Below, in pieces: positions 25,901-33,737 of a stretch of 64,000 nt of DNA. Every line of letters starts with the position of its first letter. The stretch's first letter is position 1. The DNA comes from CANMIH01 sp049116335 (GTDB taxonomy: Bacteria > Pseudomonadota > Alphaproteobacteria > Rhodobacterales > Rhodobacteraceae): contig JAGDYZ010000012.1 of assembly GCA_049116335.1 (NCBI GenBank), forward strand, positions 431,505 through 495,504, in the 5' to 3' direction. A program made the position numbers and the translations under genes. Under the pieces are notes generated by a model. That model saw only the letters and a program-made list of their open reading frames with translations, made no database searches and was not told where the DNA came from.

Positions 25901-26545
25901 CTATTCGCTTAGGTTTTCGGCACTGGTATTGGCAGGTCGACCATAGCCCGGACGGCCTGTTCCGCTCTGTGCAACGTCGAAATTCCACACAATCGTGAGA
26001 TTTGTGATCATCGCACCAAGGAAAGAATAAGCGAGCTGTTCTGGTGTCAGAACAAAAGCTGAGGCCGCGAAAACCAACGCATCAATCGCCGCCTGGAACC
26101 ATCCCGCTTTGAACCCGGTTTTGTGCTCGATGATGATCCCGAGAATTGTCATCCCCCCGGCCGAGGCATTGTGCCGAAAAATCGCGATCAGACCCGCCCC
26201 GCTACAGGCACCGCCAAGAACCGCGGCCAGCCCCGTGTGCAGATTTTCGAACAACAGAACCGAACCCAACATCTGGGATCCAAAGGAAATCCCCAGAACC
26301 ACAAAGATCGTACGAAGCGCAAACGCACGTCCCCGCTTGGTCCAGGCCAGAATGAGAAATGGAACACCAATGGCGAAGAACAGCGGGCCAAAGCCGATGT
26401 CCAGCACATAAGACAACAGCAGCGCCATACCTGCCGTCTGTCCGGCCACCAATCCACCTGCCTTTAGGAACGTCACGCCGAGGCTGGCCATGAGGATGCC
26501 AAACACCAGACCTTGCAAGTCAAAAAGGGACAGTGGCGATTTCAT
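25901..26545 (-). CDS. YitT family membrane protein
   Basis: A 214-residue protein with about five membrane segments in the N-terminal 160 residues. The repeated Gly-rich segments GGLVAGQTAGMALLLSY and GGACSGAGLIAIFRHNASAG, the latter followed by GMTILG, are characteristic of YitT/DUF161 proteins. The function is unknown; transport has been suggested for the family. ATG 26545 with AAGGAG eight bases upstream is chosen. It lies between rplQ and the DAHP synthase attenuator. Confidence 0.85.
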   Translation of the reverse strand: MKSPLSLFDLQGLVFGILMASLGVTFLKAGGLVAGQTAGMALLLSYVLDIGFGPLFFAIGVPFLILAWTKRGRAFALRTIFVVLGISFGSQMLGSVLLFENLHTGLAAVLGGACSGAGLIAIFRHNASAGGMTILGIIIEHKTGFKAGWFQAAIDALVFAASAFVLTPEQLAYSFLGAMITNLTIVWNFDVAQSGTGRPGYGRPANTSAENLSE

Positions 26546-26644
26546 TGCGTGGGCTCCTTGCAAATAGGGCGGCGTGTCCTCCCAAACACGGGGCGTCTCA
26601 GGTGGCGTTCAATCAGATCGTTGCAGATAAAACAATTGCACAGA

Positions 26645-26680
26645 CACAGAAAACCCCGCCTGCCGGTGCAGACGGGGTTA
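26645..26680 (-). terminator. terminator after rplQ
   Basis: On the minus strand arms AACCCCGTCTG and CAGGCGGGGTT form an 11-bp stem with one wobble, followed by TTCTGTG. It lies 24 bp past the rplQ stop. Confidence 0.8.
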
Positions 26681-26703
26681 AAACATCTTGCGATGTGAGA
26701 AGA

Positions 26704-27123
26704 TTACTCTTCTGCGGCGTCTTCAGCTGCAACGCGTGCCTTGTCGGCTGCGCCTTTGGCGTCAACATCACGGTCAACCAGCTCGATGATCGCCATCGGA
26801 GCCATGTCACCATAACGGAAGCCAGCTTTCAGAACGCGGCAGTAACCACCGTTACGCTCTTTGTAGCGCGGGCCGAGAACAGCGAAGAGTTTTGCAACGT
26901 CTTTGTCTTCTTTCAGCTGAGCTGCAGCCTGACGACGAGCGTGCAGGTCGCCGCGCTTGCCCAGAGTGATCAGCTTGTCGATGACGCGCTTAAGTTCTTT
27001 TGCTTTAGGCAAAGTGGTTTTGATCTGTTCGTGCTCGATGAGCGAGCCAGCCATGTTCGAGAACAGAGCTTTACGGTGCTCGTGAGTACGGTTTAGGCGG
27101 CGGTAGCCTTTTGCGTGACGCAT
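26704..27123 (-). CDS. rplQ: 50S ribosomal protein L17
   Basis: A 139-residue L17 (MRHAKGYRRLNRTHEHRKAL, then FSNMAGSLIEHEQIKTTLPKAKELKR). A short acidic Ala-rich C-terminal extension (KARVAAEDAAEE) follows the core. Unusually it is separated from rpoA by a terminator and about 350 bp, so it appears to be transcribed on its own rather than as the tail of the alpha operon. Confidence 0.96.
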   Translation of the reverse strand: MRHAKGYRRLNRTHEHRKALFSNMAGSLIEHEQIKTTLPKAKELKRVIDKLITLGKRGDLHARRQAAAQLKEDKDVAKLFAVLGPRYKERNGGYCRVLKAGFRYGDMAPMAIIELVDRDVDAKGAADKARVAAEDAAEE

Positions 27124-27474
27124 TGTCTTACTCCAAATGTGCCCTCTACGGGCGGTTTTGCTTTGTCTGACGGGGGATGCGTGTCACCCGTTCTCCTTGG
27201 GGCACTGGGCCCGGTCTGCGCCGTAAAAAGGAGTTGCGGGCAGATGCGCGTGATTAGCCGAAAGATTGCGGTGAAGCAAGCCCCAAGGAATGACCTTACT
27301 TCGGGCGCCACAACGCCGCGCTCAGAGGCTTTCAGTGCAGAAATTCGCTAACACTTACCGGCATTTAGCTATCCACGCAGATTTTACGACTTCCTCAGAG
27401 ACCCCCTGGAAAACTCTACGTCACTATCCGACCACCCAACTGATTCGGGTTGAGCCGAAAACCTTTGTATCCAT
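27124..27474 (-). other. intergenic region upstream of rplQ
   Basis: These 351 bp between the rpoA terminator and rplQ contain no ORF that I can support. On the minus strand TTGCTT-N16-CTAATC, about 130 bp before rplQ, is a weak promoter candidate. A promoter is expected here because rpoA is followed by a terminator. Confidence 0.4.
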
Positions 27475-27506
27475 GAAAAAGGGGCGGCACATTTGCGCCG
27501 CCCCTT
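27475..27506 (-). terminator. terminator after rpoA
   Basis: On the minus strand AAGGGGCGGC and GCCGCCCCTT form a strong stem followed by TTTC. It lies about 25 bp past the rpoA stop and separates rpoA from rplQ. Confidence 0.9.
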
Positions 27507-27529
27507 CTCTATTCCAAAGTACCCAAAAC

Positions 27530-28546
27530 TTAGAAGTTGTCTTCCAGTTTCTTGGCCAGATCTTCGATGTTGTCTGGCGGCCAGTCTTCGACATCCATGC
27601 CGAGGTGCAGACCCATGCCAGACAGAACTTCTTTGATCTCGTTCAACGACTTGCGGCCGAAGTTCGGAGTGCGGAGCATCTCGGCTTCGGTTTTCTGGAT
27701 CAGGTCGCCGATGTAAACGATGTTGTCGTTCTTCAGGCAGTTTGCCGAACGCACCGACAGTTCCAGCTCGTCCACTTTCTTCAACAGAAGCGGGTTGAAC
27801 TCGAGACCATCATCATCGTCCTGACGCTGAGCCGACTCGGGCTCGTCGAAGTTGACGAAGATCGACAGCTGGTCCTGCAGGATGCGGGCCGCATAGGCGA
27901 TGGCATCTTCAGGGGTAACCGAACCATCGGTTTCGATTTTCAAAGTCAGCTTGTCATAGTCCAGAACCTGACCTTCACGGGTCGGCTGAACGTCATAGGC
28001 GACTTTTTTAACTGGCGAGTAGATGGCATCGATCGGGATCAGACCGATAGGCGCATCTTCTGGCTTGTTCTTGTCAGCCGAAACATATCCTTTGCCGGTG
28101 TTCACGGTAAATTCCATGTACACTTCAGCACCCTCGTCCACGTGACAGATCACGTGCTCGCGGTTCAGGATCTCGATACCGGCGCTCTCAGCAATGTCAC
28201 CCGCAGTTACAACACCTGGACCTTTTGCCGAAACGGAAAGACGCTTGGGGCCTTCCACTTCCATACGAAGGCTAACGCCTTTCAGGTTCAGGATGATGTC
28301 GGTCACGTCTTCACGCACACCGTCAACGCTGGAGAATTCATGCAGAACGTTGTCGATCTGTACGCTGGTGATGGCCGCGCCCTGAAGGCTCGACAGCAAA
28401 ATGCGACGCAGCGCATTGCCCAGTGTCAGACCAAAGCCGCGCTCAAGCGGCTCGGCAATCAGAGTGGCCTTGCGTGCAGGATCGTTGCCCGGCTGGATTT
28501 CCAGCTGTGTCGGCTTGATCAGCTCTGCCCAATTCTTGTGGATCAT
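27530..28546 (-). CDS. rpoA: RNA polymerase alpha subunit
   Basis: A 338-residue alpha subunit. The N-terminal assembly domain contains KATLIAEPLERGFGLTLGNA and LRRILLSSLQGAAITSVQID. The flexible linker and C-terminal domain (VRSANCLKNDNIVYIGDLIQ, TPNFGRKSLNEIKEVLSGMG) are complete, so UP-element and activator contacts should be normal. It is preceded by rpsK; a GC-rich hairpin (28622-28646) lies in the 115-bp gap. rpsD is absent from this alpha operon, as is usual in alphaproteobacteria. Confidence 0.98.
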   Translation of the reverse strand: MIHKNWAELIKPTQLEIQPGNDPARKATLIAEPLERGFGLTLGNALRRILLSSLQGAAITSVQIDNVLHEFSSVDGVREDVTDIILNLKGVSLRMEVEGPKRLSVSAKGPGVVTAGDIAESAGIEILNREHVICHVDEGAEVYMEFTVNTGKGYVSADKNKPEDAPIGLIPIDAIYSPVKKVAYDVQPTREGQVLDYDKLTLKIETDGSVTPEDAIAYAARILQDQLSIFVNFDEPESAQRQDDDDGLEFNPLLLKKVDELELSVRSANCLKNDNIVYIGDLIQKTEAEMLRTPNFGRKSLNEIKEVLSGMGLHLGMDVEDWPPDNIEDLAKKLEDNF

Positions 28547-28661
28547 GCAGGTCCCTCCATACTTGTCTGTTCCCCATGTCCATAGGTCCAGACGCCCGAG
28601 GTTTTAAACAGCGAGCTGGGACCGCCCCAAATGGTGCGGCCCCAACCAGATTTTTGTGCGA

Positions 28662-29054
28662 TTATACGCGACGGCGCTTCGGCGGACGGCAGCCGTTGTG
28701 CGCAATCGGGCTTACATCACGGATCGATGTGATGTTGAAGCCTGCTGCAGCCAGCGCGCGGAGCGCCGATTCACGACCCGAACCCGGGCCCTGCACCAAA
28801 ACTTCCAGAGTTTTAACGCCATGTTCCTGAGCTTTCTTGCCCGCATCTTCCGCAGCCAGCTGAGCAGCATACGGGGTCGATTTACGCGAGCCTTTGAAAC
28901 CCATGGTGCCAGCAGACGACCACGAGATCGCGTTGCCCTGCACGTCAGAGATCAGGATTTTGGTGTTGTTGAAGGTCGAGTTCACATGCGCAACGCCAGA
29001 TGCGATGTTCTTGGAGACCTTTTTCTTGCCGCCACGGCGGGTATCACGTGCCAT
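28662..29054 (-). CDS. rpsK: 30S ribosomal protein S11
   Basis: A 130-residue S11: GVAHVNSTFNNTKILISDVQ, GFKGSRKSTPYAAQLAAEDA and the C-terminal IRDVSPIAHNGCRPPKRRRV. Full length. It shapes the platform of the small subunit with the 3' part of 16S rRNA. It lies 15 bp after rpsM in the alpha operon. Confidence 0.98.
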   Translation of the reverse strand: MARDTRRGGKKKVSKNIASGVAHVNSTFNNTKILISDVQGNAISWSSAGTMGFKGSRKSTPYAAQLAAEDAGKKAQEHGVKTLEVLVQGPGSGRESALRALAAAGFNITSIRDVSPIAHNGCRPPKRRRV

Positions 29055-29069
29055 TGGTCGTAGTCCCCC

Positions 29070-29438
29070 TTATTTCTTCTTACCAGCAATGGCCTTTGCA
29101 GGGCCCTTGCGTGTACGTGCGTTGGTGTGGGTCCGCTGACCGCGCACCGGGAGGTTACGACGATGGCGCAGACCGCGGTAGCAGCCCAGGTCCATCAGAC
29201 GCTTGATGTTGATCTGAACTTCACGACGCAGGTCACCTTCAACGGTGTAGTTTGCATCGATATGTTCACGAACAGCCAGAACCTCTGCGTCGGACAGTTC
29301 ATTCACACGACGGGTTACGTCGATGTTGACCGAATCACAGATTTCTTTGGCCGCTGTCGAACCAATACCGTGGATATAGGTGAGTGCGATAAGCACTCGC
29401 TTATTTGTCGGGATGTTTACGCCGGCAATACGTGCCAA
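29070..29438 (-). CDS. rpsM: 30S ribosomal protein S13 (TTG start)
   Basis: A 122-residue S13 beginning ARIAGVNIPTNKRVLIALTY and ending RGQRTHTNARTRKGPAKAIA plus GKKK. Family alignment places the initiator at a TTG (29436-29438) with AAAAGGA seven to eight bases upstream. In-frame upstream codons would add a non-conserved LRARNEKEAT extension. It starts the alpha operon rpsM-rpsK-rpoA. It contacts tRNA and the L5 bridge. Confidence 0.95.
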   Translation of the reverse strand: MARIAGVNIPTNKRVLIALTYIHGIGSTAAKEICDSVNIDVTRRVNELSDAEVLAVREHIDANYTVEGDLRREVQINIKRLMDLGCYRGLRHRRNLPVRGQRTHTNARTRKGPAKAIAGKKK

Positions 29439-29740
29439 GGTAGCTTCCTTTTCGTTGCGAGCCCGTAGCACCAGGCCCTTTTTTCACAACATAAGGCCCG
29501 AGGCAGAGTGCCGACGGGCCAGTGCTGATCAGGTGCTCTGCCGTCTAGGTGCGACCTATCTGGCAAAATGATTCTCACTAGAGATGAGCGTGGGTAAAAA
29601 GAATTCGGCTGAAGGTCAACCCTTATGCCACTATTAGGCGACTACCATGTATTCAGGGCGCGCGACTGTACCAAACAAGACTCGATTTTGAGTGTCTCAC
29701 CTATCCTGTACACTACGTGTTTAGTTCGACCAACGTCCGC
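29439..29740 (-). other. leader region of the alpha operon
   Basis: About 300 bp without a gene. On the minus strand a promoter candidate TTGGTA-N17-TACATG lies at 29646-29674. A stable hairpin GGCCCG...CGGGCC with an inner GGC/GCC stem lies at 29495-29520, about 60 bp before rpsM. The hairpin could be a regulatory leader structure or a weak terminator. Confidence 0.45.
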
Positions 29741-30097
29741 TTATGGGCAAAGATGAAACTCTGTCGGCTCACCACTGTCCCCGTTATACATCGACAACTG
29801 CCCTGGGTTATATTCTGAGACCATAAACACAAAAACCCCCGGGAAAACTGCTCCTGGTTCGTTGCAGTACCCCATCCGAAAAAAGGTCTGGTCTTTGGTC
29901 CAGGTCACCTGCGGCAACGGCGTTTCCATCTCACACAGCCATTCAATCTCGGTGACAAACTGACCATCAAAGCTTAACCCCTTTTCGTGACGTTCGATGG
30001 GATCCAGAGGGCAGAGTGCCAGGTCAGTAACAAAATCCTGTTCAGCCGCCAACGCCTGCGAAGCCAGAATTCCGAATGCTGCTGCAAGTATACGCAT
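29741..30097 (-). CDS. small secreted protein of unknown function
   Basis: A 118-residue protein with a clear signal peptide (MRILAAAFGILASQALAA, cleavage near AEQDF). The mature part of about 100 residues contains four Cys (ALCPLD, WLCEME, GYCNEP, HLCP), which could form two disulfides in the periplasm. It is rich in aromatic residues and ends at HLCP. I do not recognise a family. It sits between the adk terminator and rpsM, inside what is normally continuous ribosomal gene order. Confidence 0.65.
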   Translation of the reverse strand: MRILAAAFGILASQALAAEQDFVTDLALCPLDPIERHEKGLSFDGQFVTEIEWLCEMETPLPQVTWTKDQTFFRMGYCNEPGAVFPGVFVFMVSEYNPGQLSMYNGDSGEPTEFHLCP

Positions 30098-30131
30098 GAA
30101 ATCACCTTATATCAGATGACCTCAGCCTAAC

Positions 30132-30158
30132 AAAAAAACCCGCCTGAGGGCGGGTTTT
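30132..30158 (-). terminator. terminator after adk
   Basis: On the minus strand arms CCCGCC / GGCGGG, extended by AAA/TTT, are followed by a seven-T run. It lies 25 bp past the adk stop. Confidence 0.9.
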
Positions 30159-30182
30159 CTTCGATCTTAGATTTGACCTGAC

Positions 30183-30827
30183 CTAGGCGTCGAGCTTTTC
30201 AGCCACAGCCGCCTTGATGTCGCCAATCTCGCCAAGGCCATCTACGCGGCTATGCATACGCAGCGCATAGTAGTAGCCGATCAGCGGCGATGTCTGTTTG
30301 TAGTATTCCATCAGACGGGTACGCAGGCTTTCTGCGTTGTCATCCGCGCGGCGCTTGAATTCGGTGCCACCACAGTTGATGCACTTGCCGTCTGCTGGGA
30401 TCGGCTTGGTGATGTCGTTATAGACCTCGCCACAGCTGCCACAGGTCGACCGTGCCGTGATCCGTTTCACAAGGGCTTCGTCCTGAACACGCAGCTCAAC
30501 AACCGCATCAAGCTTCTGCCCCATTTCCTCGAGCAGCTCAGCCAGAGCATCAGCCTGCTTGAGGGTGCGAGGAAAGCCGTCAAAGATAAAGCCGTTGGCT
30601 TGTGTTGTCTGCAGCTTTTCACGGATCAGCCCGATGACAATCTCGTCGGTGACGAGTTGGCCTCTGGCCATCACGTCAGCAACTTTCTTGCCCATCTCGG
30701 TTCCGCTTTCTTTGGCGTCGCGCAGCATGTCACCGGTTGAGAGCTGAACCATGCCACGTTCTTCTACAAGAATACGTGCCTGAGTTCCCTTGCCCGCACC
30801 CGGCGGCCCTAAAAGAATAATATTCAT
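30183..30827 (-). CDS. adk: adenylate kinase
   Basis: A 214-residue long-form adenylate kinase that interconverts ATP, ADP and AMP. The P-loop is LLGPPGAGKGTQA and the NMP site includes STGDMLRDA. The LID carries four Cys (CGSCG and CINCGG), indicating a structural zinc site. It overlaps the end of secY by four bases, giving coupled translation, and closes the rplO-secY-adk unit. Confidence 0.97.
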   Translation of the reverse strand: MNIILLGPPGAGKGTQARILVEERGMVQLSTGDMLRDAKESGTEMGKKVADVMARGQLVTDEIVIGLIREKLQTTQANGFIFDGFPRTLKQADALAELLEEMGQKLDAVVELRVQDEALVKRITARSTCGSCGEVYNDITKPIPADGKCINCGGTEFKRRADDNAESLRTRLMEYYKQTSPLIGYYYALRMHSRVDGLGEIGDIKAAVAEKLDA

Positions 30828-32185
30828 CGCCGTGCAGGCCCTTTCCGTTTACGCGCCTTACCTTTACCGCGCAGCTGCGACTTCTGAATAAGACCTTCGT
30901 ATTGATGTGCTAGCAGATGGCTCTGCACTTGTTGAATGGTATCCATTGTCACACTTACGACGATCAGCACAGAGGTGCCGCCGAAATAGAACGGAATCGC
31001 GAACTGATTGCGGATAATTTCCGGAAGGAGACAGACAGCAGTCAGATAGAGCGAGCCGAGCACAAGAACCCGTGTCACCACGTAATCGAGATACTTAGCG
31101 GTGTTGGCGCCCGGACGGATACCCGGAACAAAACCACCCTGTTGTTTCAGGTTGTCGGCCACATCATCGGTCTTAAACGACACGTTGAAGGTGTAGAAGA
31201 ACGCGAAGAACACGATCATACCGGCAAAGAACAACAGATAGAGCGGCTGGCCGGGACCAAAGTAGGCCAGAACAGTCGACATAATCGGGCCAGTGTCGCT
31301 TCCCGAGAAGGTCGAGATGGTCACAGGCAGAAGCAGAAGCGAGCTGGCAAAGATCGCTGGGATAACACCCGCCGGGTTCACTTTGATCGGCAGGTGGCTC
31401 GACTGCGCCTCGGTCATCTTCATACCGACCTGGCGGCGCGGATATTGAATGGTGATCTTGCGCAACGCCCGTTCCATGAACACCACAAAGGCAATCACGC
31501 CGACGACCATCAGGATCACACCCACAATCACAGCGGGGCTGATGGCGCCAGAACGGCCCGAAGCAAAGAACTGTGCCAGAGCGGCAGGAACTTCAGCAAT
31601 AATGCCAACAAAGATGATCAGCGAGATACCGTTGCCGATGCCGCGTGCGGTGATCTGCTCACCCAGCCACATCAGGAACATGGTGCCACCAACCAAGGTG
31701 ATCACACAGGACGCCCGGAAATACCAACCCGGATCGGTGACCAGATCACCGGCCTCAAGGCTTGCTGCCAGACCATAGGCCTGGAAGGTGGCCAAAGCCA
31801 CGGTGCCGAAGCGGGTGTACTGGTTGATCTTTTTGCGCCCCTGTTCGCCCTCTTTCTTCAGCTGCTCAAGCGCCGGCACCATGGCCGTCAAAAGCTGAAT
31901 GATAATCGAGGCCGAAATATAGGGCATGATCCCCAAGGCGAAAATGCCCATACGTCCCAGTGCGCCACCGGTAAACATCGACACGATCCCGGCGATCCCT
32001 TGGCCGGCTTGCTCGACAAAGTCGCGCAGCGCGGCGCCGTCGATACCTGGTACTGGGATAAAGGTGCCCAGTCGGTACACGATCAGCAGACCGAGTGTGA
32101 AGAGAATACGGTTGCGCAGGTCGGTTGCTTTGCCTAGCGCCGCCCAGGATGTGTTGGCGGCCATTTGCTCTGCTGCAGATGCCAT
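30824..32185 (-). CDS. secY: preprotein translocase subunit SecY
   Basis: The channel subunit of the Sec translocon, 453 residues with ten predicted membrane helices. Family landmarks include TLGLLIVYRLGTFIPVPGID, GIMPYISASIIIQLL, IIFVGIIAEVPAAL and the C-terminal GTSVLIVVSVTMDTIQQVQS. ATG 32185 (MASAAEQ) with AAGAGAGA upstream is preferred to a start 34 codons earlier. Confidence 0.97.
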   Translation of the reverse strand: MASAAEQMAANTSWAALGKATDLRNRILFTLGLLIVYRLGTFIPVPGIDGAALRDFVEQAGQGIAGIVSMFTGGALGRMGIFALGIMPYISASIIIQLLTAMVPALEQLKKEGEQGRKKINQYTRFGTVALATFQAYGLAASLEAGDLVTDPGWYFRASCVITLVGGTMFLMWLGEQITARGIGNGISLIIFVGIIAEVPAALAQFFASGRSGAISPAVIVGVILMVVGVIAFVVFMERALRKITIQYPRRQVGMKMTEAQSSHLPIKVNPAGVIPAIFASSLLLLPVTISTFSGSDTGPIMSTVLAYFGPGQPLYLLFFAGMIVFFAFFYTFNVSFKTDDVADNLKQQGGFVPGIRPGANTAKYLDYVVTRVLVLGSLYLTAVCLLPEIIRNQFAIPFYFGGTSVLIVVSVTMDTIQQVQSHLLAHQYEGLIQKSQLRGKGKARKRKGPARR

Positions 32186-32293
32186 GCGGATCTCTCTTGT
32201 AAGAAAAACGCCGCCCTGAGCGTTTTCCGGCTCGGGCGGCGTTGATGGAAAACTAAAGGATATGTAAGCGGCCCGCTGGCCGCTCACAACCTC

Positions 32294-32758
32294 TTATTCT
32301 GCCGCAGCCTTCACAGTCAGGGCACCACCGGCTTTTTCAACGGCTTCAACAGCCGATTTCGAAGCACCGGTAACCGAGATTGTCAGAGCCGACGTTACGT
32401 CGCCTTTTGCCAGAACACGGATGCCGTCCAGCTTACGACGAACCAGACCCGACGACACGAGGGTGTCTTCGTTGATCTCACCCGCGCTCAGCTTGCCAGC
32501 TTCGACGAATTTCTGGATCAGGCCAAGGTTAACAACGGCGAATTCCTTGCGGTTCGGCTTGTTGAAGCCACGCTTGGGAAGACGCTGGTACAAAGGCATC
32601 TGGCCGCCTTCGTAACCATTGATGGCTACACCCGAACGCGATTTCTGACCTTTGATACCACGGCCACCCATCTTACCTTTGCCCGAACCTGGGCCACGGC
32701 CGATGCGCTGTTTGCGCTTGGTTGCGCCGGGATTGTCGCGCAGTTCATGAAGTTTCAT
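32294..32758 (-). CDS. rplO: 50S ribosomal protein L15
   Basis: A 154-residue L15: MKLHELRDNPGATKRKQRIG, then GPGSGKGKMGGRGIKGQKSR and QMPLYQRLPKRGFNKPNR. ATG 32758 follows TAGGAG at good spacing. It is now the first gene of a unit with its own promoter (32853-32881), because three DUF1127 genes and several terminators separate it from rpmD. Confidence 0.97.
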   Translation of the reverse strand: MKLHELRDNPGATKRKQRIGRGPGSGKGKMGGRGIKGQKSRSGVAINGYEGGQMPLYQRLPKRGFNKPNRKEFAVVNLGLIQKFVEAGKLSAGEINEDTLVSSGLVRRKLDGIRVLAKGDVTSALTISVTGASKSAVEAVEKAGGALTVKAAAE

Positions 32759-32852
32759 GTCGCTTCTCCTAAGCCGGAAACACCTACGAAGCGTAAAAGG
32801 TGCACACGGCATTTCTTGGTTTTGTGAATCAGTGACCAGAGGCCACCGGGGG

Positions 32853-32881
32853 CGTATAGCTTTCCAGCTTCGGTGAATCAA
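32853..32881 (-). promoter_or_regulatory. promoter of rplO-secY-adk
   Basis: On the minus strand TTGATT (32876-32881), a 17-bp spacer and TATACG (32853-32858) lie about 95 bp before rplO. The fit is good for a vegetative promoter and its position matches the need for independent transcription of this unit. Confidence 0.65.
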
Positions 32882-32910
32882 GCACCAAGCGTGGGTGCCA
32901 CACACGGAAA

Positions 32911-33174
32911 CGGCCCAACTGGAGGAACCAGAAGGGCCGCGCGTCAAATAGTTAAGCCGGGCGTCTTGGGTTAGCCGCGGTTTTGATCACGAAGATATTC
33001 GGTCCAGCAGGGCACAGGTCCCTGCGCCCAAGTGGATTTTGCCCCATTCATGAATGTAGCGAAAGGAGACAGCAGGAAAGACGAGATAGCGCGTGTTGAA
33101 GCGAACATAGATTAGGTTCCAATTTCAGGGGCCTGTTTGACGCCCTCCTATAGAGAACCGCTTCGGGTCACCAA
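32911..33174 (-). ncRNA. candidate small transcript between DUF1127 genes and rplO
   Basis: On the minus strand a promoter-like TTGGTG-N16-TATAGG (33147-33174) is followed about 210 bp later by a hairpin GGCCC/GGGCC with an inner CTGG/CCAG (32911-32939), which has only a short T-run. In between, two mutually exclusive hairpins overlap (33010-33029 and 33007-33025). A 45-codon ORF (ATG 33108, stop 32971) ends in WAQGPVPCWTEYLRDQNRG but lacks a good ribosome binding site. It could be a small RNA or a small protein gene. Confidence 0.3.
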
Positions 33175-33235
33175 CATAGTTCCGGAATAGCCGCCCTGCG
33201 TTTGCTGCAACGCAGAAAAAAGAACAAAAAGAAAG

Positions 33236-33261
33236 CGCCCCAGACTGGTGCCTGAGACGCT
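33236..33261 (-). terminator. terminator after first DUF1127 gene
   Basis: On the minus strand arms GCGTCTCAG and CTGGGGCGC form a 9-bp stem (two wobbles) followed by TTTCTTTTTG. It lies 28 bp past the stop of the 33289 gene. Confidence 0.75.
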
Positions 33262-33288
33262 CAATTCAATCTAAAAGTAAGCCGTAGC

Positions 33289-33510
33289 TTATGATGTTGC
33301 GCGCAGCGCCTCTTCGCGAGCAACCTCTTCCAGGTCCAGACGGTTCAAACCCAAATCCGACAGCGTGCGATCATCAAGGTTCGACAGCTCTTGAAAGGTG
33401 GCACGGTAGGCCGCGCGACGCGCGAAATATACGCGAACAGTTTCAAAGGTCGAAGTAACCGCGTCTGCAAAGTGGAAACCGGTGTTCGAGAGGGCAACAG
33501 TCTGAGCCAT
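33289..33510 (-). CDS. DUF1127 small protein (copy 1)
   Basis: A 73-residue basic protein. The C-terminal DUF1127 signature is FQELSNLDDRTLSDLGLNRL, then DLEEVAREEA. The N-terminal half is variable, with an Arg-rich helix (YFARRAAYRATF). DUF1127 proteins are small, often stress-induced, and some in alphaproteobacteria bind RNA. Its 5' leader carries a hairpin with CUCCUCCC in the loop, and it has its own promoter and terminator. Confidence 0.9.
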   Translation of the reverse strand: MAQTVALSNTGFHFADAVTSTFETVRVYFARRAAYRATFQELSNLDDRTLSDLGLNRLDLEEVAREEALRATS

Positions 33511-33529
33511 GGTACTATCCTAATTTGGT

Positions 33530-33547
33530 GGGCGGGGAGGAGCGCCC
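33530..33547 (-). ncRNA. anti-SD (CUCCUCCC) hairpin in DUF1127 leader
   Basis: On the minus strand GGGCG-CTCCTCCC-CGCCC forms a perfect 5-bp stem with an 8-nt loop that is exactly CUCCUCCC. It lies 20-37 bases upstream of the DUF1127 start codon, downstream of the promoter candidate, so it should be in the transcript. This loop is the defining motif of cuckoo/CcsR RNAs, which in Rhodobacter sphaeroides are cotranscribed with a DUF1127 gene. Confidence 0.5.
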
Positions 33548-33572
33548 GAGTGTGTCTCTAAAGTCTGCCCTC

Positions 33573-33600
33573 TACATAGCGGTTTATTTTGTGCTCACAA
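33573..33600 (-). promoter_or_regulatory. promoter candidate of DUF1127 copy 1
   Basis: On the minus strand TTGTGA (33595-33600), a 16-bp spacer and TATGTA (33573-33578) lie about 63 bp before the start codon and upstream of the CUCCUCCC hairpin. Confidence 0.5.
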
Positions 33601-33686
33601 TTTCATCTTTGGACTGCCCGTCATGCGCCTAACGCAAGCCTCAGGCGCAACGGGACTCGGGTAACAAAATGTTGAAAACAAAGAAA

Positions 33687-33714
33687 AACCGCCCAGCGTG
33701 GAACGTGGACGGTT
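33687..33714 (-). terminator. terminator after DUF1127 copy 2
   Basis: On the minus strand arms AACCGTCC and GGGCGGTT form an 8-bp stem followed by TTTCTTTG. It lies 24 bp past the stop of the 33738 gene. Confidence 0.8.
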
Positions 33715-33737
33715 CAAAATCATTGTTGTAGGGCGAC

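Noticed and set aside
27290..28585. Long open frame on the plus strand opposite rpoA (about 430 codons)
   Set aside because: It lies antisense to the fully conserved rpoA and its translation resembles no protein; it follows from the codon bias of the real gene.
30917..32137. Long plus-strand frame opposite secY
   Set aside because: His/Gln/Asp-rich translation is typical of the antisense of a membrane protein gene; secY is certain.
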